Shown: positions 28,986-38,027, counted from the first letter of the stretch. The stretch is DNA of 64,000 nt from Tatumella sp. JGM118 (GCF_018257515.1 NZ_JAERJR010000001.1:372001-436000); one strand, 5' to 3'. Notes: a model not told the origin generated them from the sequence alone. Numbers and translations are program-made.

Positions 28986-29606
28986 ATGATGCAATCAGAA
29001 CAATTTGCCGCTGCCGCCGGTATCAGCGCGGAACTGGCATCACGCTGGCTTGAGCCGGTAACAGAAGCGATGGAACGTTTTTCCATTATTCATCCCATGG
29101 ATCAGGCCATGTTTATTGCTCAGACCGCTCATGAGTCAGAAGGGTTTACCACCCTGACAGAAAGTTTTAACTATACCCCGCAGGCGTTAGAGCAACTCTT
29201 TCCGGCTTATTTTACCCCGCAGCAGGCTACGGCGCTGGGACGGACCGCAGAGCAGCCTGCACAGCAACCGCAAATTGCAGAACGACTCTATGGGCAGCGG
29301 CTGGGTAACCTGTCACCGATGGAAGGCTGGATTTATCGTGGAAGGGGGCTGATTCAGGTCACCGGCCGGGATAATTATTGTCGTTGTGCCTCTGGCATTG
29401 ACCTGCCACTGCTCAGCCACCCGGATCTTCTGGCAAGCGATACGGCCGCAGCACTTTCCGCGGCATGGTACTTCGCCTCACAGGGATGCCTGGCGTGTTC
29501 CGGAGATCTTGTGAAAGTGACGGAAATTATCAACGGTGGCAGTAACGGTCTCGCTGACAGGGCTGTGCGTTTGCAGACCGCACTGACTGCATTGCAGCAG
29601 GTGTAA
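28986..29606 (+). CDS. GH19 endolysin (phage-type lysozyme/chitinase family)
   Basis: 206 residues from ATG 28986; AGGAG lies 8 nt upstream. Glycoside hydrolase family 19 motifs: FIAQTAHESEGF (catalytic Glu), LTESFNYTPQALEQLFP, and YRGRGLIQVTGRDNY. There is no signal peptide, so export would need a holin or an inner-membrane lesion. Spanin genes follow directly, so this is a lysis module for cutting peptidoglycan. GH19 chitinase activity on chitin is an alternative but less likely given the length and context. No phage structural genes flank it. Confidence 0.9.
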   Translation: MMQSEQFAAAAGISAELASRWLEPVTEAMERFSIIHPMDQAMFIAQTAHESEGFTTLTESFNYTPQALEQLFPAYFTPQQATALGRTAEQPAQQPQIAERLYGQRLGNLSPMEGWIYRGRGLIQVTGRDNYCRCASGIDLPLLSHPDLLASDTAAALSAAWYFASQGCLACSGDLVKVTEIINGGSNGLADRAVRLQTALTALQQV

Positions 29607-29609
29607 ATA

Positions 29610-30152
29610 ATGAAACTGAAATCAATTCTGGCCATCCTGATCGGCATCTTCTGGTTACTGACGGTGGTGATGAGTGCCGTGGTGGCTTACCGCTATAAAA
29701 GTGCTGTTGCTGCACAACATCAGGCAGAGCAAGAACAGCAGTATCAGGCGCAGATTATAAGAATGCAGAATGGGCAGTGGCAGCAACTGAACGCACTTTC
29801 TGAAAAAGCTCTGCAAACGAATTTACGCGCCAGTGCGCAAAATGAGGAAAATATTAATGAATTCCGGACTCTTCTCCGCCGTCAGAAAACCTGTGATCTC
29901 CCTGTGCCTGATGCTATTGCTCAGCGGTTGTACCGCTACACACAAGATTTACGTGCCGGCACAATGCCAGCCCCTGCCGGCGGCGCTGTTGCAACCCGTG
30001 CCGGTACCGTTACCGCCGGACATCTGAGCTATTGTCAGGCTGTGCTGTGGATCTACCCGCTACTGAATGCGATTGATACTGCGAACCATCAGTTACAGGC
30101 CATTTCACAGGCAGATAAACTCCGGGACCGCGAGACCTCCGGTCAGCAATAA
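29610..30152 (+). CDS. Inner-membrane spanin, Rz-like
   Basis: 180 residues. A single N-terminal membrane anchor (about residues 5-28) is followed by a long Gln/Glu-rich helical stretch (about 30-95), typical of Rz i-spanins, which bridge to the outer-membrane partner and fuse the two membranes at the end of lysis. It begins 3 nt after the endolysin stop. A second frame encoding an Rz1-type lipoprotein is embedded within it, the classical nested Rz/Rz1 arrangement. Confidence 0.85.
   Translation: MKLKSILAILIGIFWLLTVVMSAVVAYRYKSAVAAQHQAEQEQQYQAQIIRMQNGQWQQLNALSEKALQTNLRASAQNEENINEFRTLLRRQKTCDLPVPDAIAQRLYRYTQDLRAGTMPAPAGGAVATRAGTVTAGHLSYCQAVLWIYPLLNAIDTANHQLQAISQADKLRDRETSGQQ
29857..30027 (+). 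CDS. Outer-membrane spanin lipoprotein, Rz1-like (nested in Rz)
   Basis: 56 residues in the +1 frame relative to Rz, from ATG 29857 with GAGGAAAA upstream. The signal peptide has the lipobox LLLSGC, and the mature part is Pro-rich (CQPLPAALLQPVPVPLPPD), both hallmarks of Rz1 o-spanins. The complete nesting within rz is strong evidence that the pair is real and not decayed, since both frames are intact. Confidence 0.88.
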   Translation: MNSGLFSAVRKPVISLCLMLLLSGCTATHKIYVPAQCQPLPAALLQPVPVPLPPDI

Positions 30153-30250
30153 TGGCTCAGAGCGTGCGGGCAAAAGGCGTTATCTCTGCCGGAAAACAAG
30201 GATGTTCTATACTGAACTGTAAGCAACACGATTCAGCAGAGGAAAACGTT

Positions 30251-31105
30251 ATGCCACAGAAGACTGTACTTATTACCGGTGCCGGTAGCGGATTCGGCAA
30301 AGAAAGTGCGCTGCTGCTTGCTAAGGCCGGCTATCAGGTCATTGCCGCGACGGAAACCGTTGCTCAAATCCAGCCGCTGAAAGAGACAGCCCGGCAGCAG
30401 GGACTGGAGTTACGGGTGGAAAAGCTGGACATCACTGATGAGAATGACCGCCTGCTGGCCGCCACCTGGCCGGTCGATATTCTGCTGAATAATGCCGGGA
30501 TATCCGAAGGCGGGGCGGTGGTAGATCTCCCCGAAGAAAAACTACGTCGCCAGTTTGAGGTGAATGTTTTCGGCAGCATACTTTTGACCCAGTTGTTTGC
30601 CCGACAGTTTATCGACAGGAAAGAGGGCAAAATTGTGTTTGTTTCTTCTGTCGCGGGGATCACCACGGATCCTTTTGCCGGTGCTTATTCGGCCAGTAAA
30701 CATGCGCTGGAGGCCTTTGCCGAAGCGTTACACAAAGAATTGCGCGAGTTTGGTGTTCAGGTGGCAACGGTAAACCCGGGGCCGATTCTGACCGGATTTA
30801 ATGACCGTATGTTTGAAGCGTGGCAACACTGGTGGCCGGAAGACAAAGAAGATACGGTCTTCGACTATTCAGAAATTGCTTTCCCGCATGAACAATATCA
30901 GCCACATCAGGTCTCTGAACTGATTGTAAAAGTCGTGACCGGTGAAGAAACACATTACCGGAATGTTGTTCCGCAAGAGATTACCGACGATACGCGCCGC
31001 CAGATGGATGAAATATGGGAGCGAAAAGTGACGGGTCGCGCAGAGCGGGATCCGCTGGTACAAAAAGCGTATGAACTTCGCCCGGAAACCCCGAACGGGA
31101 AATAA
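30251..31105 (+). CDS. Short-chain dehydrogenase/reductase
   Basis: 284 residues from ATG 30251 (GAGGAAAACGTT upstream). Classical SDR motifs: TGAGSGFGKE (NAD(P) binding, residues 8-17), NNAG, catalytic Ser in VSSVAG, YSASK (Tyr/Lys), and NPGPILTGF. The likely reaction is NAD(P)-dependent oxidoreduction of a small alcohol or carbonyl; the substrate cannot be read from sequence. Transcribed alone, with a terminator-like inverted repeat at about 31128-31166. Confidence 0.9.
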   Translation: MPQKTVLITGAGSGFGKESALLLAKAGYQVIAATETVAQIQPLKETARQQGLELRVEKLDITDENDRLLAATWPVDILLNNAGISEGGAVVDLPEEKLRRQFEVNVFGSILLTQLFARQFIDRKEGKIVFVSSVAGITTDPFAGAYSASKHALEAFAEALHKELREFGVQVATVNPGPILTGFNDRMFEAWQHWWPEDKEDTVFDYSEIAFPHEQYQPHQVSELIVKVVTGEETHYRNVVPQEITDDTRRQMDEIWERKVTGRAERDPLVQKAYELRPETPNGK

Positions 31106-31127
31106 CCGATCCTGTGAGCCAACAGAA

Positions 31128-31166
31128 AAGGCCGTATCCACTTAAGATTGCAGAATACGGCCTCTG
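31128..31166. terminator. Probable bidirectional terminator between SDR and the small ORF
   Basis: AGGCCGTATcc...gAATACGGCCT is an inverted repeat positioned between two convergent genes. Confidence 0.5.
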
Positions 31167-31185
31167 AATTCATGTTATTACCGAA

Positions 31186-31308
31186 CTAACGACGTTTATT
31201 GCCCCGGGAGAACGTGGTTTTACTTTTATCCCGCAGATAGGAGATCAGAAGTACGCCGGCCACGATCACCAGAAGTATGGCTATTACCAGAAGCAGATAG
31301 TCCATCAT
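31186..31308 (-). CDS. Possible 40-residue single-pass membrane protein
   Basis: ATG 31308 (a second ATG follows) opens a 40-codon frame ending at TAG 31186-31188. The N-terminal half is a perfect hydrophobic helix (LLLVIAILLVIVAGVLLI) and the tail is strongly basic (RDKSKTTFSRGNKRR), giving N-out/C-in topology by the positive-inside rule. The composition is typical of real small inner-membrane proteins, but the ribosome-binding site is weak and I know no homologue. Confidence 0.5.
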   Translation of the reverse strand: MMDYLLLVIAILLVIVAGVLLISYLRDKSKTTFSRGNKRR

Positions 31309-31729
31309 ATGAATGTGCCTTAGTGTTGGAAAGTGAAATTTCAGCTTTTAAATCAGAGGTCTTAGACATAACTCGCTGACAAAACAATATTTTCTTTACT
31401 TCCGGATGTCTGTGAGGGGTTGTCTTAATTTCACATTCTGCCGGAGGGTGCACACAGTGATCTTTACCTGATCATGCCGCGGGTTCGGGTCTGCGCCCGA
31501 TGCAGCAAAGGGGAGGAGGACTTTGTAATCTGTGAAATTCAGCGTATTCCGGGTATTTTTGCGAGCATTGCGGTTACCGGAGGCTGAAGAACCGTGATGG
31601 CTGAATACAGTATAGAATATCGCCTGCAAACCTACCCGGCGTACCGGATCGTGCTGTAATAAAGCGATGTCATGACTGTAATAGCGCGGTATATTGCAGA
31701 ACTGACACTCGAACTGGACAAATCCCGCT
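31309..31729. other. Intergenic spacer
   Basis: No gene or clear element seen between the small membrane-protein frame and the alpha/beta hydrolase. Confidence 0.4.
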
Positions 31730-32662
31730 ATGCATCGTCGTTCTTTTCTGGCGTATGTTATCGCCGCTGTGATCACCGGGCGAGAGAGCCTGAGTTCCGC
31801 CAGTGAGGCAGACGCCGTGCCACTGTCGCCTGCAGAAGTGATACCACTCTGGAACGGAACCCCCCCGGGAGGCGGAGGCCCCGATGGCAGGTTGATAAGC
31901 TCCGCGGGTGGCGCACTGAGCCATATTGCCCACCCTACATTGAGTGTTTATTCGCCGGCCCGCTCAAATGGTTATGCGGTCCTGATTGCTGCCGGTGGTG
32001 GCTACAAACGAATAGAGATGCGTAAAGAAGCATTACCCGCCGCGGCCTGGCTGACAGCTCGTGGCTTTACTGCCTATGTTCTCACCTATCGGTTACCTGA
32101 CGAAGGCTGGGGTGAGGGATCGCTGGTTGCGCTGCAGGATGCGCAACGGGCATTACGTGTTATCAGGCAACGGGAAAAGCATCTGAGTGTATTAGGTTTT
32201 TCTGCCGGGGGACATTTACTGGGGCTGGCAGCTGTGCGCAGTGATTTTGTCAGTTACCCTCCGACAGATGCTATCGATACACTTCCCGCAAAAGCTGACC
32301 GGGCCGCATTAATCTATCCGGTGATCACGCTCGAACCACCCTATACACATACCTCTACCCATCGTATTCTCGCCGGGACCGGGGCTTCTCTGCGGCAGGA
32401 TGCTCAGTGGTCAGTACAGAATTTTGTAACGCCGCAGTCTCCTCCGTTTTTTCTGGTACAGGCAAAAGATGATCCGGTGTCAGATCCCGAAAATACGTTG
32501 ATCATGCAGGCTGCCTGTCAGCGTGAACATGTCCCGGTGGAGTTGTTTCGTTATTCCCGGGGCGGGCATGGATTTGGTATGGGAAAACCCGGCACACCGA
32601 CGGTGGAGTGGCCTGCACATTATGCGCAGTGGCTGGCGGCCTGGCGGCGTGCTGAAAATTAA
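31730..32662 (+). CDS. Alpha/beta hydrolase with Tat/Sec-like N-terminus
   Basis: 310 residues. The N-terminus MHRRSFLAYVIAAVIT looks like a twin-arginine/Sec signal (RRSFL), suggesting a periplasmic enzyme. It has an oxyanion-hole region (AAGGGY), nucleophile GFSAGG, acidic residue region KDDPVSDPEN and catalytic His in RGGHGFG. This is the BD-FAE/acetylxylan-esterase-like branch, so an esterase acting on carbohydrate acetyl esters is plausible. The substrate is unknown and no polysaccharide genes are adjacent. Confidence 0.85.
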   Translation: MHRRSFLAYVIAAVITGRESLSSASEADAVPLSPAEVIPLWNGTPPGGGGPDGRLISSAGGALSHIAHPTLSVYSPARSNGYAVLIAAGGGYKRIEMRKEALPAAAWLTARGFTAYVLTYRLPDEGWGEGSLVALQDAQRALRVIRQREKHLSVLGFSAGGHLLGLAAVRSDFVSYPPTDAIDTLPAKADRAALIYPVITLEPPYTHTSTHRILAGTGASLRQDAQWSVQNFVTPQSPPFFLVQAKDDPVSDPENTLIMQAACQREHVPVELFRYSRGGHGFGMGKPGTPTVEWPAHYAQWLAAWRRAEN

Positions 32663-33095
32663 GGGGCAGGAGAGATTTTTCTTCTGAGTGAACAGGCAGG
32701 GAACTGAGGTTTTGCAGGATCAGAGGGGTGAATATCCCACTTTTCCGCAGGTTTTTGATACCAGGCTGCTGAGTTTTCTGTTTGTGGTTTATTCGGTTTA
32801 TCCTGGTGAATATTCCGTTCGCTGCATTGTCAGCCATACCGCCTTTGCCCCGATGTGGCCGACCGGGAAAAGGGCGCCTGGCCGTATTCTCTGCACGCTC
32901 CGCTTTGCAATAAGCCAGCCCTTCGCTGCGTGGTACCTTTTCCCACTCAATGGCGTCATGTCGCCCTTAACGCGGTGCTGAAATCAGGTAAGAAGCAAAC
33001 ATTAATATTGTTATGAAAAGCAGGAACAGATGCGGGTTCCGGGAAGTAAGGTTTCTGCATGCTATCTCCTATTCAAAAACACAGAGATGGCCGGA
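32663..33095. other. Intergenic spacer before the tRNA-distal repeats
   Basis: No gene supported. A short open frame around 32688-32981 has no recognisable motif or ribosome-binding site. Confidence 0.4.
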
Positions 33096-33230
33096 TAGCG
33101 ATGAGGGAGGGATGCACTCGCTGCACTGCAGCTAGCCCTTCGGGGGGCCGGAGGCCCTGCAAAACGCGGCAGGTTTTGTCGAACCCTGCGAGGGTTCTCA
33201 CCCTCCCGGGAGAGTGCCTGCTGACAGGCA

Positions 33231-33259
33231 ATAAAAAAGCCTGAACTTTCGTTCAGGCT
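33231..33259 (-). terminator. Terminator in distal repeat unit
   Basis: Minus strand: GCCTGAAC-GAAA-GTTCAGGC then TTTTTT. Second, distal copy. Confidence 0.9.
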
Positions 33260-33408
33260 CTCTTAAAAAATGATGGCGGTGAGGGAGGGATGCACTCGCT
33301 GCGCTGCAGCTCGCCCTTCGGGGGGCCGGAGGCCCTGCAAAACCCGTCAGGTTTTGTCGAACCCTGCGAGGGTTCTCACCCTCCCGGGAGAATACCTGCT
33401 GACAGGCA

Positions 33409-33437
33409 ATAAAAAAGCCTGAACTTTCGTTCAGGCT
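33409..33437 (-). terminator. Terminator directly after tRNA-Ser
   Basis: Minus strand: GCCTGAAC-GAAA-GTTCAGGC then TTTTTT, 14 nt past the CCA end; first copy of the repeated terminator. Confidence 0.92.
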
Positions 33438-33451
33438 CTCTTAAAGAATGA

Positions 33452-33539
33452 TGGCGGTGAGGGAGGGATTCGAACCCTCGATACGTTGCCGTATACACAC
33501 TTTCCAGGCGTGCTCCTTCAGCCACTCGGACACCTCACC
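33452..33539 (-). tRNA. tRNA-Ser (anticodon GGA)
   Basis: 88 nt on the minus strand, from GGTGAGGTG to encoded CCA. Long variable arm typical of class II tRNA-Ser, T-loop GGTTCGAATC, D-arm GAGTGGCTGAAGG, and anticodon loop with GGA (reads UCC/UCU). It corresponds to serW/serX of E. coli. Confidence 0.97.
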
Positions 33540-33709
33540 ACTTTTTGTTGTCAGTCGCTGTAGCGGCTAACGGGGCGCTACTATAGGGAGTCAGTCGCAA
33601 ACGGTCAAGAATTATTTTTCTCTTTTGTTTTACCCGGTTAGCGAATGAACGAATTGCTTTATATGACCGCAATTCGCTGCATTTTCACGCAGGAATTGCG
33701 GTTGCCAAC

Positions 33710-34243
33710 TCAGTCTTTCAGTTGTTCAGAATAACGCTTACGCAGTTTCTGAAGTTTAGGCGGGATCACGGCCAGACAGTAACCGTTGCGCTGACCTTCA
33801 CCATCCCAGTAGTTCTGATGATAATCCTCAGCCGGATACCAGGTCTGTAACGGTTCCACCGTGGTGACTATCGGCGCACTGTGCTCAGAGGCCGCGCGGG
33901 CGATGGCGGCTTTTGCTTCCTGTTCCTGCGCCGGACTGGCCGGGAAAATAGCAGAACGGTACTGTGTACCGATGTCATTCCCCTGGCGGTTTAGCTGGGT
34001 AGGGTCATGGGTCGCAAAACTGATATCCAGCAGATCCCCGTAGCTGACCAGAGCCGGGTCGAAGCCGATACGGATGGCTTCAGCGTGGCCTGTCGTGCCT
34101 TCACAGACCTTCTGGTAGGTAGGATCCACGGTGGTTCCGCCGGTGTAACCGCTTTCGACCGAAACCACACCATTAATGCTTTTAAATACCGCTTCGGTGC
34201 ACCAGAAGCAGCCCCCGGCAATTACTGCATATTCAATAGTCAT
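33710..34243 (-). CDS. msrA: Peptide methionine-S-sulfoxide reductase MsrA
   Basis: 177 residues with the active-site GGCFWCTEAVF (catalytic Cys12), GYTGG, and the QYRSAIFP and ENYHQNYW-type motifs (here AEDYHQNYW). MsrA reduces methionine-S-sulfoxide in oxidised proteins using thioredoxin. It is shorter than E. coli MsrA (212), lacking the N-terminal extension, as in many bacterial MsrAs. No second resolving Cys is obvious beyond the GYC near the C-terminus (RNGYCLAV), which can serve. Monocistronic. Confidence 0.95.
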   Translation of the reverse strand: MTIEYAVIAGGCFWCTEAVFKSINGVVSVESGYTGGTTVDPTYQKVCEGTTGHAEAIRIGFDPALVSYGDLLDISFATHDPTQLNRQGNDIGTQYRSAIFPASPAQEQEAKAAIARAASEHSAPIVTTVEPLQTWYPAEDYHQNYWDGEGQRNGYCLAVIPPKLQKLRKRYSEQLKD

Positions 34244-34725
34244 AATTAATTCTCTCTTGTGTACTGCTTCATTGTGCTTCTGAGTATATCAGATGCGCGC
34301 AATAACCCGTTTTTCAACCCGTTCCGGCATTAAATGCCGTCAGCAGCCCGGACTTCCGGTGTTATCTGAACGATTTTTCATCAGTTTTCCAGCACACTGG
34401 ATCCTGCCTATCCGCGCAGGAAATGTCGCCAGTCAGTCACTGTTCTGTCGCCACGCAGCGGAAAGAACAGACGCCTGTGACAGGATAAATTCCGGAAAGC
34501 AGTCTATTATTAACAATAAAGTAACAAAAGTTAAGCGCAGGTGAACATTTCTGAACGCCGTAGTTTATCGTGGCGTCCTGCAATGTTTAATACTGCCCGT
34601 CGACAGGCCGGCCGGAATGGCCCTCGCGGATATCGTTATCGCGTGGGGCGGAAGAGTGGCTCAGGAAGCCTGAAACCCTGTGAATTTCACTATAACAAAG
34701 CGACGGCTTCCACCAGGAGGAAATT
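34244..34725. other. Divergent spacer msrA/otsB
   Basis: No gene seen. It should hold the msrA promoter and the otsBA promoter, which in enterics is sigma-S dependent. I cannot pick a -10 with confidence. Confidence 0.4.
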
Positions 34726-35490
34726 GTGCAAGAGAGTCAACAGGCTCTGCCAGAGATTAGCAGTGAACATGCAGCATTCTTTTTCGATTTGGACGGAACT
34801 CTTGCCTCCCTGCAACCGGAACCTGATCTGGTCTCGGTTCCCGGACATGTCAGGGATGACCTTTGTCTTCTTCACCGGAACACCTCCGGTGCGTTAGCCA
34901 TTATCTCCGGTCGCCCGCTGGCGCAAATTGATGCCTTGCTTGCTCCTCTACGCTTGCCTGCGGCAGGGATCCATGGCGCGGAGCGTCGTGAAACCGATGG
35001 AAGGCTGACCGGTACCCCGGTCGGCAGTAGCATACTGGCCGCTATTGAACACTCGCTCACCGAAGGCATTATCCCGTTACCGGGGGTCGTACTGGAAAAA
35101 AAACGCGTCGCTTTTGCGTTGCATTACCGGCAGGCCCCCCGGCACAGGGACGCCGTCCGGGCGCTGGCAACACAGGTGGCGGCACATTTTCCGGCACTCG
35201 AAGTTCAGCAGGGGAAATGTGTTATCGAGCTTAAGCCTGAAAGTGTCAATAAAGGCGTCGCTATCAAAAAATTTATGGAAAGTCCGCCTTTTGCGGGCAG
35301 GGTACCGGTATTCCTGGGAGATGACCTGACTGACGAACAGGGGTTCATTCTGGTTAACCAGTTAAAAGGGATCTCGGTGAAAATTGGTGAGGGACCTACA
35401 CACGCACACTACCGTTTGCAGAATAACGATGCTGTTTACACCTGGATAAAGCAGTTGCTTTCACCTGGTGCCGGTAATCCTCACTCATAA
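34726..35490 (+). CDS. otsB: Trehalose-6-phosphate phosphatase OtsB
   Basis: 254 residues from GTG 34726, with a perfect AGGAGG at 34715-34720. HAD phosphatase: FFFDLDGTLA (nucleophile and acid Asp), IISGRPL, and GDDLTDEQGF Mg-binding motif. It dephosphorylates trehalose-6-phosphate to trehalose, an osmoprotectant. It precedes otsA by 12 bp in the same operon. Confidence 0.95.
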   Translation: MQESQQALPEISSEHAAFFFDLDGTLASLQPEPDLVSVPGHVRDDLCLLHRNTSGALAIISGRPLAQIDALLAPLRLPAAGIHGAERRETDGRLTGTPVGSSILAAIEHSLTEGIIPLPGVVLEKKRVAFALHYRQAPRHRDAVRALATQVAAHFPALEVQQGKCVIELKPESVNKGVAIKKFMESPPFAGRVPVFLGDDLTDEQGFILVNQLKGISVKIGEGPTHAHYRLQNNDAVYTWIKQLLSPGAGNPHS

Positions 35491-35502
35491 GGAGTCTTCA
35501 GG

Positions 35503-36882
35503 ATGGGTCAATTAGTCGTAGTGTCTAACCGGATAGCCTTGCCGGTTAACGGAAAAAGTAGTGCAGGCGGGCTGGCCGTGGGCATTCTGGATGCATTAAA
35601 AAAGTACGGTGGATTATGGTTTGGCTGGAATGGTGAAATAGCGGAAATTTCCGGAGAAGAGGAGCCGGTGACACTGATATCACATGAAGGTATCAGTTAT
35701 GCTTCATTCAGCCTTAATCAGAATGATTATGACCTCTATTACAGCCAGTACTCTAATACGGTGATCTGGCCCGCTTTTCACTATCGGTTGGATCTGGTCG
35801 ACTATCAGCGGACAGCCTGGGAAGGCTACTGCCGGGTCAATAAGTTACTGGCCGAACGGCTTACCCCTTTACTCAATGACGATGATATTGTCTGGGCCCA
35901 TGATTATCACTTATTGCCCTTTGCCGCAGAATTACGTAAGGCCGGTAAAAACCCACCCATTGGTTTTTTTCTGCATATTCCTTTCCCGGCCCCGGATGTT
36001 TTTAATGCATTGCCGGATCATAAAATTATCCTTGAAATGCTCTGCAGCTATGATCTGCTGGGCTTTCAAACGGAAAATGATAAGCACGCGTTTTTGAGCA
36101 GCCTGTCAAAGGTCACCGAACTGAGTACGACGGAGGAGGGCCGCTATCAGGCCTTTGGCCGGACTTTCAGCGTTGCGTGTTACCCTATCGGGATCGAGCC
36201 TGACAGTATTCAGCGCATCGCCTCAGGGCCTTTACCGCCGAAAATGGTGGCAATCCGGGAAGAACTGGGGGATGCGAAAAATATTATCGCCTGCGAACGA
36301 CTGGATTATTCCAAGGGCTTACCGGAGCGGTTTCTGGCCTATGAAGCCCTGCTGGAGCATTATCCCCATCACCGTGGTCATATCCGCTATACCCAGATAG
36401 CACCGACTTCCAGAGGGGAAGTCCAGGCGTATCAGAAAATCCGTCATAAACTGGAAACCGAAGCCGGAAGGATTAATGGTAAATACGGAACCCTAAGCTG
36501 GACACCTCTGTATTATCTTAATCAGCACTTCGACAGACGTCTGCTGATGAAAATATTCCGCCTGACTGATATTGCACTGATCACTCCGCTCCGGGATGGG
36601 ATGAACCTGGTAGCTAAAGAGTATGTTGCCGCACAGGATCCTGAAAACCCGGGTGTGTTAATCTTGTCGCGCTTTGCCGGGGCGGCCTGTGAACTGACCT
36701 CAGCGCTGATAGTGAATCCATACGATCGCGGGGAAGTGGCTGCTGCCATCGACCAGGCGATGACGATGCCCCTCAGTGAACGTATCGAACGTTATCAGCA
36801 GATGATGGCGGTACTGACGCATCAGACGATAGATCGCTGGCGGGATGTTTTCCTGCAGGATCTCCGCTCGCTGGCTGTCTGA
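35503..36882 (+). CDS. otsA: Trehalose-6-phosphate synthase OtsA
   Basis: 459 residues, slightly shorter than E. coli OtsA (474) at the C-terminus. GT20 features: LVVVSNRI, SSAGGLAVG (glucose-6-phosphate/UDP loop), WAHDYHLLPFA, ERLDYSKGLPERF and RDGMNLVAKEYVA. It joins UDP-glucose and glucose-6-phosphate. AGGAGTCTTCAGG precedes the ATG. The otsBA-flhDC order is as in related enterics. Confidence 0.96.
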   Translation: MGQLVVVSNRIALPVNGKSSAGGLAVGILDALKKYGGLWFGWNGEIAEISGEEEPVTLISHEGISYASFSLNQNDYDLYYSQYSNTVIWPAFHYRLDLVDYQRTAWEGYCRVNKLLAERLTPLLNDDDIVWAHDYHLLPFAAELRKAGKNPPIGFFLHIPFPAPDVFNALPDHKIILEMLCSYDLLGFQTENDKHAFLSSLSKVTELSTTEEGRYQAFGRTFSVACYPIGIEPDSIQRIASGPLPPKMVAIREELGDAKNIIACERLDYSKGLPERFLAYEALLEHYPHHRGHIRYTQIAPTSRGEVQAYQKIRHKLETEAGRINGKYGTLSWTPLYYLNQHFDRRLLMKIFRLTDIALITPLRDGMNLVAKEYVAAQDPENPGVLILSRFAGAACELTSALIVNPYDRGEVAAAIDQAMTMPLSERIERYQQMMAVLTHQTIDRWRDVFLQDLRSLAV

Positions 36883-37680
36883 CTGAGTCATCAATCACAG
36901 CCAGGCTCCGGCTGAACGGGGCCTGGCTGTCTAAAGAAACGACCACATCTTCCAAAGTTTCACAAGCCTCTTTGATGATTTACTGGCTCACGTGTCTTCC
37001 GGCAGAATCTGTTACCCCACCGGTCAATCTAACGATTTTATTTCATTAATGACCTGCTTGCCCTGCGTTAACGTTTTCCAACGTTACTCAATTAAAATGC
37101 CCATGCGATTTTAGTTAAAACCTTTTCTTTTCATAATCTATTCTTATTCCCGGAGAATAAATAAAACCATTCTGTTTCTTTGAATAAGTATGAATGATTA
37201 TTCAATGCGGTCGTTAGCCAGTTTTGTTTATTATAAATATCAAGAGGTAGAATATTTTAATGTTACTTTGTACGGATAAAAAACCTGATATTTTGTGTGG
37301 TTATTTTCTTTAAGAGGTCAGCAGGTTTTGATAAAAAAATATAAATAGATAAATGACTCTTTAAAAGTAATTATCCCGCTGTTGTTGATGATCTGTATCA
37401 ATTCCCACAACGAATGAATGAAAAAAATCATTGTATGACGGCTATTAAGCGGTTAAATTCAAATAAGATAAATCCCAACGATTTGTAAAAAGAGAAGACT
37501 TGAATCATCAGGCTAACAATAAGTGAGGATATATTGAGTGTTCTGTGAGGGTTTTTATTACCTGCTCTTCCTTATCCCGGTAACCAGAGGTAAATTTCTG
37601 GCATATTTTACAGAGAGATAGTCGATACATGTCGTTGCTCTATTTCCCGGAATATAATTTCAAACGCAGAGGAAACTATA
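36883..37680 (+). promoter_or_regulatory. Long AT-rich control region and leader upstream of flhDC
   Basis: About 800 bp without a gene. From about 37040 on, the sequence is markedly AT-rich, as in the flhDC control regions of other enterics, where many regulators (CRP, H-NS, RcsAB, LrhA) and a long mRNA leader act. I see no full CRP palindrome, so no individual site is called. Confidence 0.6.
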
Positions 37681-37998
37681 ATGAATTCGGCCAACCTGGT
37701 TAAAAATATTTATGATATAAATCTTTCATATTTATTACTTGCGCAACAATTGATCCGTCTGGATAAGTCCTCTGCAATGTTTCGTCTGGGCATTGATGAG
37801 TTAATGGCAGATAAGTTGTCAGAACTCACACTTCAGGGACTGGTTAAACTTGCAGAGACTAACCAGTTGATATGTAAAATCCGGTTCAATGATTATCTGG
37901 ATATTGAACGTCTGACGCAGGATTCGCGAGTCGATGATCTTCAGCAAATTCATACCGGTATTATGCTGGCCAGCAATCTCTTACAGTCGGTTTCTTAG
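37681..37998 (+). CDS. flhD: Flagellar master regulator subunit FlhD
   Basis: 105 residues versus 116 in E. coli, missing about 10 residues of the disordered C-terminus. Conserved [35 protein letters not shown] and [18 protein letters not shown]. It pairs with FlhC as FlhD4C2 to activate class II flagellar promoters. GCAGAGGAAAC is the ribosome-binding site. It lies 29 bp upstream of flhC in the same operon. Confidence 0.95.
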   Translation: MNSANLVKNIYDINLSYLLLAQQLIRLDKSSAMFRLGIDELMADKLSELTLQGLVKLAETNQLICKIRFNDYLDIERLTQDSRVDDLQQIHTGIMLASNLLQSVS

Positions 37999-38027
37999 AT
38001 ATTCCGAAGCAATGACGGGAGAACAGT

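Larger units (their letters stand above)
33096..33451 (-). repeat. Two 178-bp tandem repeats distal to tRNA-Ser, each with a copy of the tRNA 3' end
   Basis: The segment GAGGGAGGGA recurs at 33103, 33281 and (in the tRNA) 33459, exactly 178 bp apart each time. Unit 33274-33451 begins with TGGCGGTGAGGGAGGGAT, identical to the last 18 nt of the tRNA gene (33452-33469, complement). Unit 33096-33273 has a degenerate copy. The two units differ at only about 8 positions. Each contains a terminator and a GGTTCGA T-loop-like element. The design matches the 178-bp tyrT-distal repeats (rtT) of E. coli. Confidence 0.9.

Noticed and set aside
33096-33539. tRNA-tail duplications as attachment sites of an integrated element
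   Set aside because: The period is exactly 178 bp, units are tandem and carry terminators, and no integrase is present; the tyrT/rtT-type explanation fits better.
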